This document shows, one piece after another, positions 1-12,666 of a stretch of DNA of 64,000 bases (the stretch's first letter is position 1; every line of letters starts with the position of its first letter). The notes beneath the pieces were generated by a model. That model was not told the origin of the DNA. It searched no databases and saw nothing but the letters and a program-made list of their open reading frames with translations. Origin of the DNA: Rusavskia elegans (lineage: Eukaryota > Ascomycota > Lecanoromycetes > Teloschistales > Teloschistaceae). A program made the position numbers and the translations under genes. The DNA is taken from NCBI GenBank assembly GCA_011316305.1, contig SAUG01000120.1, forward strand, positions 1 through 64,000. The letters run 5' to 3'.

Positions 1-63
1 TAACCCTAACCCTAACCCTAACCCTAACCCTAACCCTAACCCTAACCCTAACCCTAACCCTAA
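1..63. repeat. Telomeric repeat (TAACCC)n
   Basis: Ten perfect tandem TAACCC hexamers followed by TAA. This is the C-rich strand of the TTAGGG telomere used by filamentous fungi, so position 1 is at or near a physical chromosome end. The tract is short and may be trimmed by assembly. Confidence 0.97.
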
Positions 64-3000
64 GTATTCTATTCCGTTTATATTATATTAAAGAAATATA
101 TATAGATATTAAAACTTTACTTTCGGTCGGTAGAACTAAAACTAATATATAGTTATTTAAATTTATAAATACTATAGCTATAGATTATAAAGTACGGGTT
201 CTATATAATATATTAACGGAAAAGCAGGTAGAAATACTAGTAAAATAGATAGAAGTAGACCGCTAGAATTATAAAAGCGAAAATAATATTATCAATATTA
301 ATAGTAGTATAGATCTAAAGATTATTTTATTTTTCTATTATAAATTATTTAAATAAAGCCTTCTCGCTATAGCTAATATTAAAGGAGGGTAAAATAGATA
401 TTCTAGTAAAAAGAGTACGCTAATTAATATTATAGAAATCCGGGTAAATAGAATCGTTATACTATAATATTACTAAATAGTATAAAAGCGGGAGGAATAG
501 AGTAGATAAAGTTTTCTAGAAACTAAATAATCTCTAATATATAGTAAGTTCGCCGAAGTTCCGAATATTAAATAAAAGGTTAGGATAGTAGTTAGCTAGA
601 GTATCTATTAGCGATTTAATAATAGATAGAAATAGGAAAAAAACTTACTATAATTATATAAATATCGAAAAGCTATTATAAAGATTTTATTAGTTTATTT
701 AAATTCTATAGGCCGTAGTTATAGCAGCGGTAATATAGGCGGTACTAACCGTAGTTATTATAGTAGTAATAACTCTATAGACTATAATTATTACGGCGGT
801 AAAGTATTAGATAGCTATAGTAGAAGTCTAGATCTATTATTTAAAAGTATATAAAAAATCTATTTAATACCTAAATCGCTACCGGAAATAGATAGGGTTT
901 AAATACTATTTATAAAAGTAAAATCTTTAATTTATACCGGAAATATAGTTTATAATCTTTTATATAAATATTCTCCTTTATATCGGGCTATATTTATTAA
1001 ATAGGAAATTCTAATAGGAAAGGTAAAAATTAATATATTACCGGTAAAATAATATAAAGGATATTTATTACTCGGTAGTTAATATAAAATATTAACCTAG
1101 TATAGTATATTATTATTAGGAAAGCGATCTTCGATTCTATAGAATAAAATAATAGTAAAAAGAAAAGTAGAAATAGATAGTAAAATTAAAGATTAAGGTT
1201 ATAGTTCTACTATAGGTAAAATAAACCTCTAGAACTTTCTATACCGGACTAATCTATTACTAGAAAAAGGTTTTAATTAAATTATTAGCTTCGAAAATAT
1301 AATTATATATAGCTTTAGGATTATATTATAGAATCGATATAGAATTTAAATAGAATATAATATAGTTCTAGGACTATAAAGGTCTATTTAATACTATAGT
1401 ATATACTAATAGATACCTTCGGGGCCTCGGTAGAAAGAATAGGAAAAGCGAGGGCGGTAAATAAAACTACCTAAAATTTTTAATTTAAAGCCTTTTTTAT
1501 TTTAAATATTATTTTATAACCTTTAGCCGCTTTTTTTTTTTTTCTCTATCTAGTATTTTTTAGGTCTACTTTAAGATATTTTAGATAGTTAGATAGATAT
1601 ATTATACTCCGGTAGAAATATTTAATATTAGACCTTAAAATTATAAAGGGGGTTAACTAATAAAAAATATCGTAAAGTAATTCTAATAGAAAGAAAAAAA
1701 AAATAGGTATCTAATTTATATAATATAAAAAGTCGGCTATTATTATATAATAGGAAAGGACCGTTACTAATATTACTAGAAAATATATAAATTAGGTTTT
1801 AATTATAAATATAAAATAACGAATAGGAAGTAGGAAAATCTATTATTTTAATATTCGATATCTAAATTAGATAATAAAAGTAGAAAACTAGTATTCTATC
1901 GGGAAAGATAGGTCCTTCCTAGTATATAGAGCGGATTATAGGCTGGTATATTTTAACTTTTATTAAAAACTCGTTATAGAGCTAGCGGGCTTTTTTACCT
2001 ATTTAAATAAAAGATAGCTGCCTAGATAGATTGTTAATAGTACTATAGTAGAAAAGAGGCCTATAATAGGCTTTATAGTAATAAAAAATAGAACTAGGTA
2101 GTACCTAGAGTTTTAGATTATTAATAAACGGCCTACTATTTTATATACTACTGTCTTTATTATATAATATTACGTTCCCGTTTAATAGTAGCAGGAAGTT
2201 ATCTATAATCTATATTAAAAGTTAAGTAGGCTAGTAATAGTTTTGCTAAACTTAAAAAAGAACTAGTAAAAGTAAAATAAAAGGAACGTAGGATAGAAAT
2301 AGGAAATTCGCGTAGAACCTACCGTCTTATAAAGAAATAAGAGATAAGATCTTTAGCTAATTAATTATTACCTTTAGATTTTTTTAACGCGTATATATAC
2401 CGCTAATTATATAGGTTACTATTAAATTAATTAGCTAATTAAATTTTTCTAGCGATTAATTAGATAATTAAATCTTCTTTCGCTTTAAATAATAATTATA
2501 CTAGTAGTAGTAGTAGAAAGCGGCGGGAAATAGGTTTTAGATAAATATTAAAACTAATAGCGACTATATAGTTAGATATACTATAAACTATTATAATTAT
2601 TTTAGTTCTAAAAGCTAGAGGTTTATCGTAAGATAATTCTATAGAACTTTCGTACTAGAACGGTATTAATAGGACGATATTAATATATAGTACAACCGAC
2701 CGATTTTAACTAAATCCTATAGGTTGCCCGTCTAACTCTAACCCTCCGTACCGTATAATTTATAAAAATTAAGGAATTTAATATTCGATAATATCGCTTG
2801 ATTATTAAATCAGCTGCTATAGATTTTAATACTTTCTATTATCTAGAAAAAACTAATCTAGCTAATCCGCTTTCTAGAAAGTCGAATTATAAAAATACTA
2901 ATTTTAAATCTAAATAATATTATCTATACTTTAATAGAAGCTAAACTTTATTAGTTATAAATCTAATAGCGAATCGTTTACTATATAAAAGGTTCGAGTT

Positions 3001-3618
3001 AATTATATATTATATAGGCGTATAACTAGAAGGCCTAGAAAATCTTCTATAGAATCTAAAAATTCTAAAAATAATAGAATTAACTTTCTAATACTAAATA
3101 AAGAACGCGATATATTTTATATATTGAAAATACTTTCGAATATAATAGGCCGCCGATACGATAGTAATAGACTAGTAGTAATAATTTCTAATAAAAGATA
3201 AAATAATAGAATAAACTCTATTACTAGAAATATATATACAATAGTCTAAATATCCTATATTATATAATATAGAAGACTGCTATTAAAGAAATAGTTTATT
3301 GTAAAGTAATTTCTAGTATATATAATTTATATATCTAGTTTAAAAGTCGGGATATCGATATTTAGAAATATTAATAGATTATCTAGCGTAAATCGATAAA
3401 GAAAACCGGGCTATAGAATATAGAAGTAGAGACTAATTTTCTCTTTTATAAAAAGTCTTTATATATATTCGAAAATAGAGTACTATATATAAAACTTCTA
3501 GTAAAATATTATAATAATTCTATAGCTAGATATTTCAGATATTAACGAAATTTATCGTTTATTTATCGTAGCTATTGCTGGTCGAAATTATCTAAATATA
3601 TTAGAAAGTATATAAAAA

Positions 3619-4673
3619 CTAGACTGGCCGGTTCAGGTCGGATTTCTATCGAACTATCGGGTACCCGATCCGGTTTTAGTAATCTGACCCGGATTTAACC
3701 CGCTAAACGGTCGGGTCGGATTAAAGATTCTAATCCGACTTTTAGATCGGATTATAGATTTTAATTTAAAAATCCGATTTAAAAACTCGATCCGACCCGA
3801 CTCGTAATCGTATTTAATAGTTAAATACGAAAGTAATTATAGATAATATAAAATAGTAATATATTCTATTAAATACTAACTTTTATAATAGTTATCTATA
3901 AATATTAGTTTATATACCGATATTATATAAATAGTATTATTCTTTTCTAAATAATTCTATAGATGTATATCTTTTTTCTAGAACTTTTAATCTTTTATAA
4001 TTTATTATTAACTAGCTATTATTATATTCCGGGCTATATTTCGCTAGCTATATCAATCTAGAAAATAAAAAGACGAGAATCGATATTTATATTAGATATT
4101 TTATATTACGTTTCTATAATAATGATATTAAAAGATAATATAAATATATAGATATCAAATAATAATATAAATAGTATTGACTATTTAATAGATAATAATA
4201 AATAGTATATATTAATATTAGAAATATCTAAAGTCTTTAATATAGTATTAGAAAAAAATAGGATTTATAAATAATATAATATAAAAAAAAAATTATATTT
4301 TAATACTAAAATTATATTTTTATTTACGATTTTAGTATTTTAGCAGGTCGAACCTAGATATCCGATTCCGACCCGGGTTCGAGTCGGATTAAACCGTAAC
4401 AAAATCCGACCTGATTCGGATCGGGTTAGATTTAACTATAATCCGACTCGGATCAGATCGGGTTAACTAACCTAGACTGGCCGTTTTGTCGGGTTTCGAA
4501 CCCGAGTTCGTGTCTCGGGTTCGATTTTCTAACCGTATTAGGAAAGAGATTAATTTAAACTAGTAATTCAGACGCGTTAGCCACGTTTATCGCGAAGTCG
4601 GGTCGCCACTTTGGTTCGAAGTAGCCAGTCTAAGCTAATCTAGGTTCGAAATCCGATCCGACAGCCAGTCTAA
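3619..4673. mobile_element. Possible hAT-like DNA transposon remnant with TIRs
   Basis: An inverted pair of ends is visible: AGACTGGC followed shortly by a TCGGATTT block on the left (from 3621), and its reverse complement on the right ending near 4671. Subterminal sequence is rich in repeated GGTCGG / CCGACC words, as in hAT elements. A second inward-facing pair (near 4473 and 4632) lies inside the right half and could be a nested ~160-bp derivative. No transposase is readable after RIP, so the family call is tentative. Confidence 0.4.
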
Positions 4674-4736
4674 AAATATATAATAAAATATTAAAAGAAA
4701 ATAAATAAATAAAAATTAATTAGGCTTTAAATATAT

Positions 4737-5142
4737 AACGTCCTTGTATATCAGAGGGCGTTAGGCTCGAGTCTAGCTATAGCCGTAGACGTAGTCTAAA
4801 CTACTAAATAGTAAAGAAGTCTTAGTATAGATTATCGTATTTAATTCTATATAGCCGCAGAGGTACGGTTACGATATTATAAAGTATTTTTATTATAAAG
4901 TAATTAAAAAGAGAATAGTATAGATATATTTAATAATTATATTAACGACTAACGAGAGAAACTATCTATAGAAATAATAAGCGATATATATAATAAAAAT
5001 AGCTAAAAAGGCCGATAGATAGCTATCTACTAAAAGTTCTATTAGGAAAGACGGCTATATTAGCTATAGGCGGCTATAGATAATTAGATTCGTTTATTTA
5101 ACTAATCCCTCTATAGAACCTTTATAGAGTCGCGGACGTAAT
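4737..5142. repeat. LTR-like repeat, copy 1
   Basis: First of seven copies of a ~406-bp unit that begins AACGTCC and ends GGACGTAATA, so the termini are short inverted repeats (AACGT / ACGTT type). It is followed by a ~200-bp spacer (5143-5344) that recurs after copy 2, so copies 1 and 2 form a ~606-bp tandem duplication. Confidence 0.7.
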
Positions 5143-5344
5143 ACGGCCCCCCCTATATCGCTTTCCTAAAGTTTTTTAAAGTTTTTTAAATATATTTAAA
5201 ATACTTCCTATATTCCCAAGTATTTTCCTTATTAGGAAACCCTTTCTATTTTACTAGAAATTCGTCCGTTTCCTTCCTTTTATCTAGAATTTTCTTAACT
5301 TTATATTTTTCTCGTCTTTAGTAGTACTAGTATTTTACTAATAT

Positions 5345-5749
5345 AACGTCCCTATATATCAGAAAGCGTTACGCTCGAGCCTAGCTACAGCCGTAGATAT
5401 AGTCCGAGCTACTAAATAGTAAAGGAATTCTAGTATAGATTATCGTAATTAATTCTATATACCTATAGAAGTACGGTTATAATATTACGAGGTATCTTTA
5501 TTATAAAATAATTAAAAAGAAAATAGTAGAAACGTATTTAATAATTATATTAACGACTAACGAGAGAAACTATCTATAAAAATAATAAGCGATATATATA
5601 GTAAAAGTAGCTATAAAAGCTAATAAATAGCCGTCTACTAAAAGTCCTTTTAAAAAAGACGGCTATAGCGGCTATAGGCGGCTATAGATAATTAAGCTTG
5701 TTTATTTAACTAATTTTCTAAAGAACCTCTATAGAGTTGTAGATATAAT
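5345..5749. repeat. LTR-like repeat, copy 2 (left LTR of first gypsy element)
   Basis: Same ~406-bp unit and orientation as copy 1. The following ~200 bp repeat the spacer found between copies 1 and 2. The minus-strand pol region then starts near 5950, so this copy sits where the 3' LTR of a minus-strand element is expected. Confidence 0.7.
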
Positions 5750-5949
5750 ATAGCCTCCCCTATATCGCTTTTCTAAAGCTTTTTAAAGTTTTTTAAACGT
5801 ATTTAAAGTACTTTCTAAATTTCTAAGTATTTTCTTTATTAGAAAACCCTTTCTATTTTACTAGGAACTTGTTAGTTTCCTTTCTTTTATCTAGAATCTT
5901 TTTAATCTTATATTTTTCTCGTTTTTAGTAATACTAATATTTTATTAAT

Positions 5950-8350
5950 AGGATATAATTCGGTACTTTTTTTAGTAGTCTAATATAGAATTTAGAAAAA
6001 ATTCCTATTATAGAAAGTTTTAGATATACTATTATTCCCCGAATATTCTAAATTTTAAAAACTCCTATATATAGCTTATTTAATTTCCTATCTATTAAGT
6101 TTTTTATTAAAAATAAAACCTTATTTCCTTTTTTAATATTATAGTATTTTTTTATTTTATCTAGTTTCTACTTAACTTTTTCTTTTACTATTTAAATTCT
6201 TATTTTTATTTTATTTTAGTTATTTTTTATCCTATTAATAAAAGATTATACCGCTAGGTTTTTTATATTTAAATATACTTTTTTTCGAATACTTTTACTA
6301 TAAAATAGTTTATTAGGCGTTATTTAAATATCTTAGTTATATAATAAATTAATTACTATTTAGGCCGTCGGAAAAAGTTAGATCTAATCTTTTCTTTTAT
6401 CTAAATAATAGATTTTTAGGTAGGTTTCTAATATTTAATTTATTCTTTCTATTTATCTATTAGTCTATAGGTAAAATAATATTAATATTATTTATTCCGC
6501 GTCTACTATTTATATTAAATCTTTTATAAAGTTTAAAATAAATAACTTATTTTTATCTAAAATAATCTTTTCTAAAATTCTATTTTCGTAGAATACTATT
6601 CGTAGTAATAGGAAAGCTAACTATTCTACCGTTATTATTATTTTATATAGTATAAATCTTATATATTTTATAAATCTATTAATAATTATTACTATTATAT
6701 TATATAAAACTTATATATATAAATCGACTAATTTTAATAATTCTATAATAAAGTCTAATATAATCTATTAGTATAGTATATCTAATATTTATATCGGCTA
6801 ATATTTTCCTACTAGATTCTAGTAGCTTTTCTTTACTATTATATAATCTAGGTAATTTTAAATAAATTTTTTAATATATTTTTTAAATACTAGTATATTA
6901 GTTTTTTTTTAAATTTTTTTTAATATTTTAGTAATATTCTGATATCTAGCTATTTTTAGATTATATATTTATTTAATTATATTATTAATTTTTTCCGAAA
7001 CTTCCGCCTTTTCTAGTATATTTCTAACTCTTTTTAATAAAGGCCTAGATATTTTTTTAGTAGCTTTATAATTTATTTTTCGGTTTAAAGTATCTATAAT
7101 TATATTATCGGTACTTTTAATATATCTAATTTTAAAATTATAGTAGATTATTTCTTCTGCCTATCTTATTTATTATTAATTTAATTCTTTATTTACTAAT
7201 AGTAATAGTAGGTTTTTATAGTTTATATATACTACTACCTTATAATTAGTTCCGTTTATATAAATTTTCTAGTATATAAAATTTACTATAATTACTAGTA
7301 TTTCTTTATCTATTATTATATAATTAATTTTTACTAGAATTAATTTTTTTAAATAATATTTAAATAATCTTTTATTTTAAAAAATATATAATCCTATTAC
7401 CCGATCTAAAACGTCTATATAGAAGATAATTTATTTTTTTAAATTAAAAATTACTAAAGCTTCTTTAGATACGAAATTTTATTTAATTTTTTTAAATATT
7501 TTATTTTAGGTATATATTTATTAAAAAGGTATATTATTCTAAAATAAATTAGTAAATAGAATAGTTTTTTTTATATAACTTTCTATTATATTCTAGTAGA
7601 ATTCTATAAATTCTAAAAAATTTTAAATATCTTTTTTATTTTTTAGTACTAGCTATTCCTATATTATTTATAATTTATTCGCTTCTATAATAATACTTCC
7701 TAGTTTTATTATATATCCGAGGAACGTAACTTTTTATTTATAGAATTTTGATTTTTTTTTTTTAATTTTAAAGTTATATTTTCTAAATTTTTATAATACT
7801 TAATAAATATATTATATATATTTTTCTTTTATTTTTAAAAAAATTAGTATATTATTTATATAAACTATAATAAAGATATTAAAATAGTTATATAATATTT
7901 TATTAACTACGTATTATAGAATCGCCGGTATATTAATTAATTTAAAAAATATAATTAAATATTCGAAAAGTCTATATTTTATTCTAAATATAGTTTTCTA
8001 TTTATTTCTAGCTTTAATCTATAATAGATTAAATATATCTTTTAAATCGAATTTTATAAAAAATTTAGCTCTTTCGATTTTACTTTTTAAATCTACTAGT
8101 AGTAGAAGTAGATATTTATCCTTCTATATTATTATATTAAATCTTCTAAAATTAATATAAAATTAAAAATTACTATTTTTCTTTAGAATAAATATAACCG
8201 GTTATCTTATTTTTAATTTAAAATACTATATATATCTTTTTTTAAAATTATAATTAATATATTATTTTAATACTTTCGATCATTTATTATTTAATTTATA
8301 GATCGGCCCTATTTTTAGCTTTTCTAATTCTATTATAATAATTTTATAGT
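5950..8350 (-). mobile_element. Ty3/gypsy pol region, copy A, RIP-inactivated
   Basis: Reading the minus strand, a reverse-transcriptase active site is still legible at 7839-7874 as FIIVYINNILIF. This is the usual F-V-Y-L-D-D-I-L-I-F block with both catalytic Asp codons changed to Asn by G-to-A. Upstream near 8283-8340 lies a relic of the gypsy GPIY motif preceding the RT, with Gln/Trp-type codons turned into stops. The region is collinear with 12670-15070. Integrase and RNase H should lie toward lower coordinates but I cannot read them. The 3.3-kb insertion 8351-11701 separates this pol from its gag-side end at 11702-12260. Confidence 0.75.
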
Positions 8351-8352
8351 AT

Positions 8353-8759
8353 AACGTCCCTGTATATCAGAGGGCGTTATATTCGAGTCTAGCTATAGCT
8401 GTAGATATAGTCCGAGCTACTAAATAGTAAAGGAGTTCTAGTATAGATTATTATAACTAATTCTATATACCTATAGAAGTACGGTTATAATATTACTAGG
8501 TATTTTTATTATAAAATAATTAAGAAAAGAATAGTAGAAATATATTTAATAATTATATTAATAACTAACGAAAGAAACTATTTATAGGAGTAATAAGCGA
8601 TATATTTAGTAAAAGTAGCTATAAAGGCCGATAGGTAGCCGTCTACTAGAAATTCTATTAGGAGGGATAGTTATATTAGCTATAGGCGGCTATAGATAAT
8701 TAGGCTCGTTTATTTAACAAATTCTTTTATAGAATCTTTATAGAGTCGCGGATATAATA
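8353..8759. repeat. LTR-like repeat, copy 3 (left end of nested insertion)
   Basis: Same ~406-bp unit. It interrupts the outer gypsy copy A directly after the word TTTATAGT. The matching right boundary is copy 4, after which ATAGT is repeated and the outer element resumes. Confidence 0.7.
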
Positions 8760-11294
8760 TAGCTTTTCCTATATTACTTTTTATCTAGTATATAATCTTT
8801 TTATAGGGTATAAAAAAAGTATTTCCTTTCTTTTTCTTTTTTTTTTTTCTATTCTATTTTCTCGATATCTTTATAATACGTTCTCGGCGAGAAAACCGGT
8901 TAAAATCCTTTTATCGTATTTAGTTAAAAGGAGTTATAATATTTTTTCCTTATTCTTTATATATTTATAATCCTTTAAAAAAGTATAAAATTAAAGTTAG
9001 TAGTAATATTTATAATAAATATACTCGGGTTTAGAAATTATATAATTTTCTAATATCTAATACTACCTATATATTATTTTTCTATTTTTTTTATTTTACT
9101 AATTTTCGTAGGGAAGCGTTTTAAAGATAAAAAAAATAAATTCTATTCTAATATTACTAGTATTTTTAATAAGTATTTCGAAGCTCGTTATTATATCGAG
9201 TCCTTTTTTAATTCTAAAAAGGAAATTCGTAATAAACGCTTAGTCTAGAAGTCGGATTTCCGCCGACTTTTTAATAAATAAGAGTATTTTATTATTTATT
9301 ATCGCGCTTTAAATAAGCGTAAAAGTAATTTTATTATTTAGGAATAATATATTTTATCTCGTTTTAATAAGTTTAATAATCCAGTTATATTTTATTTTTC
9401 TATTAGTTTTACGCTAGCTATATAGGAGGCTTCTATTAAATTAGTACCTAGTTTTAATTCGGATAATTTAGATTAGTTTTTAAAAGATTTTAACTTCTTT
9501 TAATCTATAAAGAGCGTAGGTATCTAAAAAAAGTCTAGTTAAAGATTTTTCTATTTTTACTTTTATAAAATTTATATATCTATATTATAAATTACTTCCG
9601 GTTCCTCTAATAGTTCTACTAAATCCTAATTTTTAATAACTATTTTATTCTATAATAACGAGGACGGATACTAATCGAATTCTTTATCCCTAGATTATAT
9701 ATTAAATACCGGGTCTAGTATTCTTTTATTCTAGTCTATTTAGTTTAGTTTATAGTATTCGATTTTATTTATAGTTCTAATTATATTATAGTATACTTTC
9801 CGTATATAGTTTATTTAAAGCTATTAAATTATTTTTCTATTTTTATTATATTTTTTAGTAAATTATTAAAAGAGATAGTAATATTCTTTCTAAATCTTTA
9901 TATTTTAGACTTCTCTACTTTTTTTAAAATTTTTATTTAATTCGATAATATTATCGTAATTTATTATTAAAACGTTATCTATTTCTTTATATAAAAAGTT
10001 CTTATAAACTAGTAAATATATCGTCTATAGTTCTATTTTCTTATTTATAGTACTTTTTTTTTATAGATTTTCCCGAAATCGATTCTTTCTATTTATTTCC
10101 TAAGATAATATAATTCCTCTAACTTTCGATAATAGTAAAACTTATTATTCTAATTAATCTATTTTTTATTTTAATTTTAATATCGAGAATTCTTTTATTT
10201 TTAGTTATTTATTTATAGAGATATCCTTTAATTATATTATAGAATCCTTTAATAACTTTATTATCTTTTTCCCTATTTATAAAAGCTATTATTTATTAAC
10301 TTCTGTTTTTAATTTTAAATACTACTATAAAGGGTTTTTCGGTTTTATATAATTTAAAATTAATTATTAGTTTTACTTTCCGTATCTTTTTTAGTTTTCT
10401 AGAATAGTATTCTATTTCCGCTTTATCTAATAGATAGATAGGGCAAGTATTATTATAGTAGGCTAACTAGCTTTTTACTATATATTTATAAGGTAATTCT
10501 TCTATTATTTTAAAAAAGTATTTAGTTACTTTAATTACCTTTTTAGTTGGGTAATTTTTTTTAAAGTATCTTATTTTTCTATATAAGTAATAAACTTTAG
10601 TTTTTAATTCTTTAGTTTTAGTAGTATCGAGCTCTATCGGGTTTCTTCTAGGCTTTCTTTTAACGGGTTCTATTTTATTAAGTATCTATTTATCTAAGTA
10701 TATTTTATATTACCTAGCGTCGATCTTTATTGTAAATTTAATAAAATCTACTAATATATCTAGTTCTTTAATCGTAGTTATAGCTTTTTTAATTTTTATC
10801 TAGAGTCTTTTATAGAAGTAGGCTTTTAGAACTAAGTCTTCCTAGTCTATTTTATAAACTAATATTCTAAACTAAGTAGTATAAATAGCTACCGACTTCT
10901 ACTATTTTAGAACTATTAGTTTTCTTCCCGTTACTCTATTTTTATTATTATTTCTAAAGGCTTCTTTTATAGCTATAATAAGATTACTAAAGGTATAGAA
11001 AATCTATAATATTTTATCTTCTCTTTATCCTTCTAGGTTATCGAGATAATTTTTACCTCGAGGCTATACCTAATTAAAGGCAGCCCTTCCTAGATATAAT
11101 ATTATAAATAAGATTTTAACTATTTCGTTTAGAAACTAGTTTATATATAATACGAAATAGATATTTATTTAAATAATCTATAGTTTTAAAGATTCTTTAT
11201 TTCCTTTATAGATATTTAGTATTACTACTTTAATAGTATCGCTTCGATCTATAGGTCGGGATAATAAGACTAATATAGTTAGTTATTAAAATAT

Positions 11295-11701
11295 AACGTC
11301 TCTATATATTAGAAGATATTACGCTTGAGTCTAGCTATAGCTATAGACGTAGTCCAAGCTACTAAATAGTAAGAAAGTCCTAGTATAGATTATTATAACT
11401 AATCCTATAAACTTATAGAGGTACGGTTATAATATTACTAGATATTTTTATTATAAGGTAATTAAAAAGAGAATAGTAGAAACGTATTTAATAATTATAT
11501 TAACGACTAACGAGAGAAACTATCTATAGAAATAATAAGCGATATATATAGTAAAAGTAGCCGTAAAAACCGATAGGTAGCTATCTACTAAGAGTCCTAT
11601 TAGGAAGAGCGGCTATATCGGCTATAGGCGGCTATAGATAATTAGGCTCGCTTATTTAACTAATCCCTCTATAGAACCTCTGTGGAGTCGCGGATATAAT
11701 A
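11295..11701. repeat. LTR-like repeat, copy 4 (right end of nested insertion)
   Basis: Same ~406-bp unit in the same orientation. It ends at a GGATATAATAT boundary followed by the duplicated target ATAGT and the gag-side sequence of the outer element (11702-12260), which matches 15073-15626. Confidence 0.7.
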
Positions 11702-12260
11702 TATAGTTTTTCTAGATATAAGCTAGTAAAGGTAATTCTTTTTCCGATTCTTTTAATACGTTCTAGAATTTTTTAAAAAGTTATAAAATTTTATCTATAG
11801 TAGCTAATTCTCTTTTAATCTACTATTTCTAAATAAAAATTTTATATATTTTTTATATTTCGGCTATCCTTTTAGATATATTAAAAAGATAGTTTTCTAT
11901 TTTTATTTATATTATTTTTTAAACGATTTCTAGATTTTATAATATAAATTATAGAATATCTAGATAGATATCCCTCTATATTTTTATAATATTAAAAATA
12001 ATCCTTTTTTTATATTTATTACTTTATATCTATAGGGGTTTAGTCTAATATTTAATTTTAATATATTCTATTTTATTAATAGTTCCTATAAAATAAAGTT
12101 CCGTTTTTCTAATTAAAAGGATATTAAATCTTTTTATATATTCTTCTAATATAATATTCTAAATAGCTTTTAAATCGATTAAAGCTTCTATAGGTCGTTT
12201 AAATAATATTAATTAAATAAAAATTCGATTTTTATCTATTTTCCGGAGTTATTAAAATAT

Positions 12261-12666
12261 AATATTTCTATATATTAGAAGGTATTATATTTAAACCTAG
12301 CTATAGCCGTAGACGTAGTCTAAGCTATTAAATAGTAAAAGAATTTTAGTATAGATTATTATAACTAATTCTATATATCTATAGAAGTATAGTTATAATA
12401 TTATAAAGTATCTTTATTATAAAGTAATTAAAAAGAAAATAGTAGAAATATATTTAATAATTATATTAATAATTAATAGGAAAAACTATCTATAGAAATA
12501 ATAAATAATATATATAATAAAAGTAGCTATAAAAGCTAATAGATAGCTATCTACTAAAAGTTCCTTTAAAAGGGACGGCTATAGCGGCTATAGGCGGCTA
12601 TAAATAATTAGACTCGTTTATTTAACCAATCTTCCAAGAAACCTCTATGGAGTCGTGGACGTAATA
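12261..12666. repeat. LTR-like repeat, copy 5 (shared between gypsy copies A and B)
   Basis: Same unit, heavily RIP-changed at its start (AACGTCCC has become AATATTTC). It bounds gypsy copy A on the right and copy B on the left. The arrangement LTR-internal-LTR-internal-LTR suggests a tandem pair that shares one LTR. Confidence 0.7.

Larger units (their letters stand above)
8351..11701. mobile_element. Nested LTR-flanked insertion
   Basis: Copies 3 and 4 of the LTR-like unit bound a ~2.5-kb interior unlike the pol of copies A and B. The flanks read ...TTATAGT on the left and ATATAGT... on the right, a 5-6 bp target duplication. The two flanks are contiguous in the uninterrupted copy B at about 15,070. 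The interior has a plus-strand stretch (about 9110-9470) that reads as a basic protein with CAG-to-TAG type stops, perhaps a gag-like ORF. I could not place it in a family. Confidence 0.6.

Noticed and set aside
2500..2770. GC-richer island in the RIP block that resembled degraded rRNA
   Set aside because: I compared it mentally with conserved 28S words in both directions and found no convincing match; no rRNA called.
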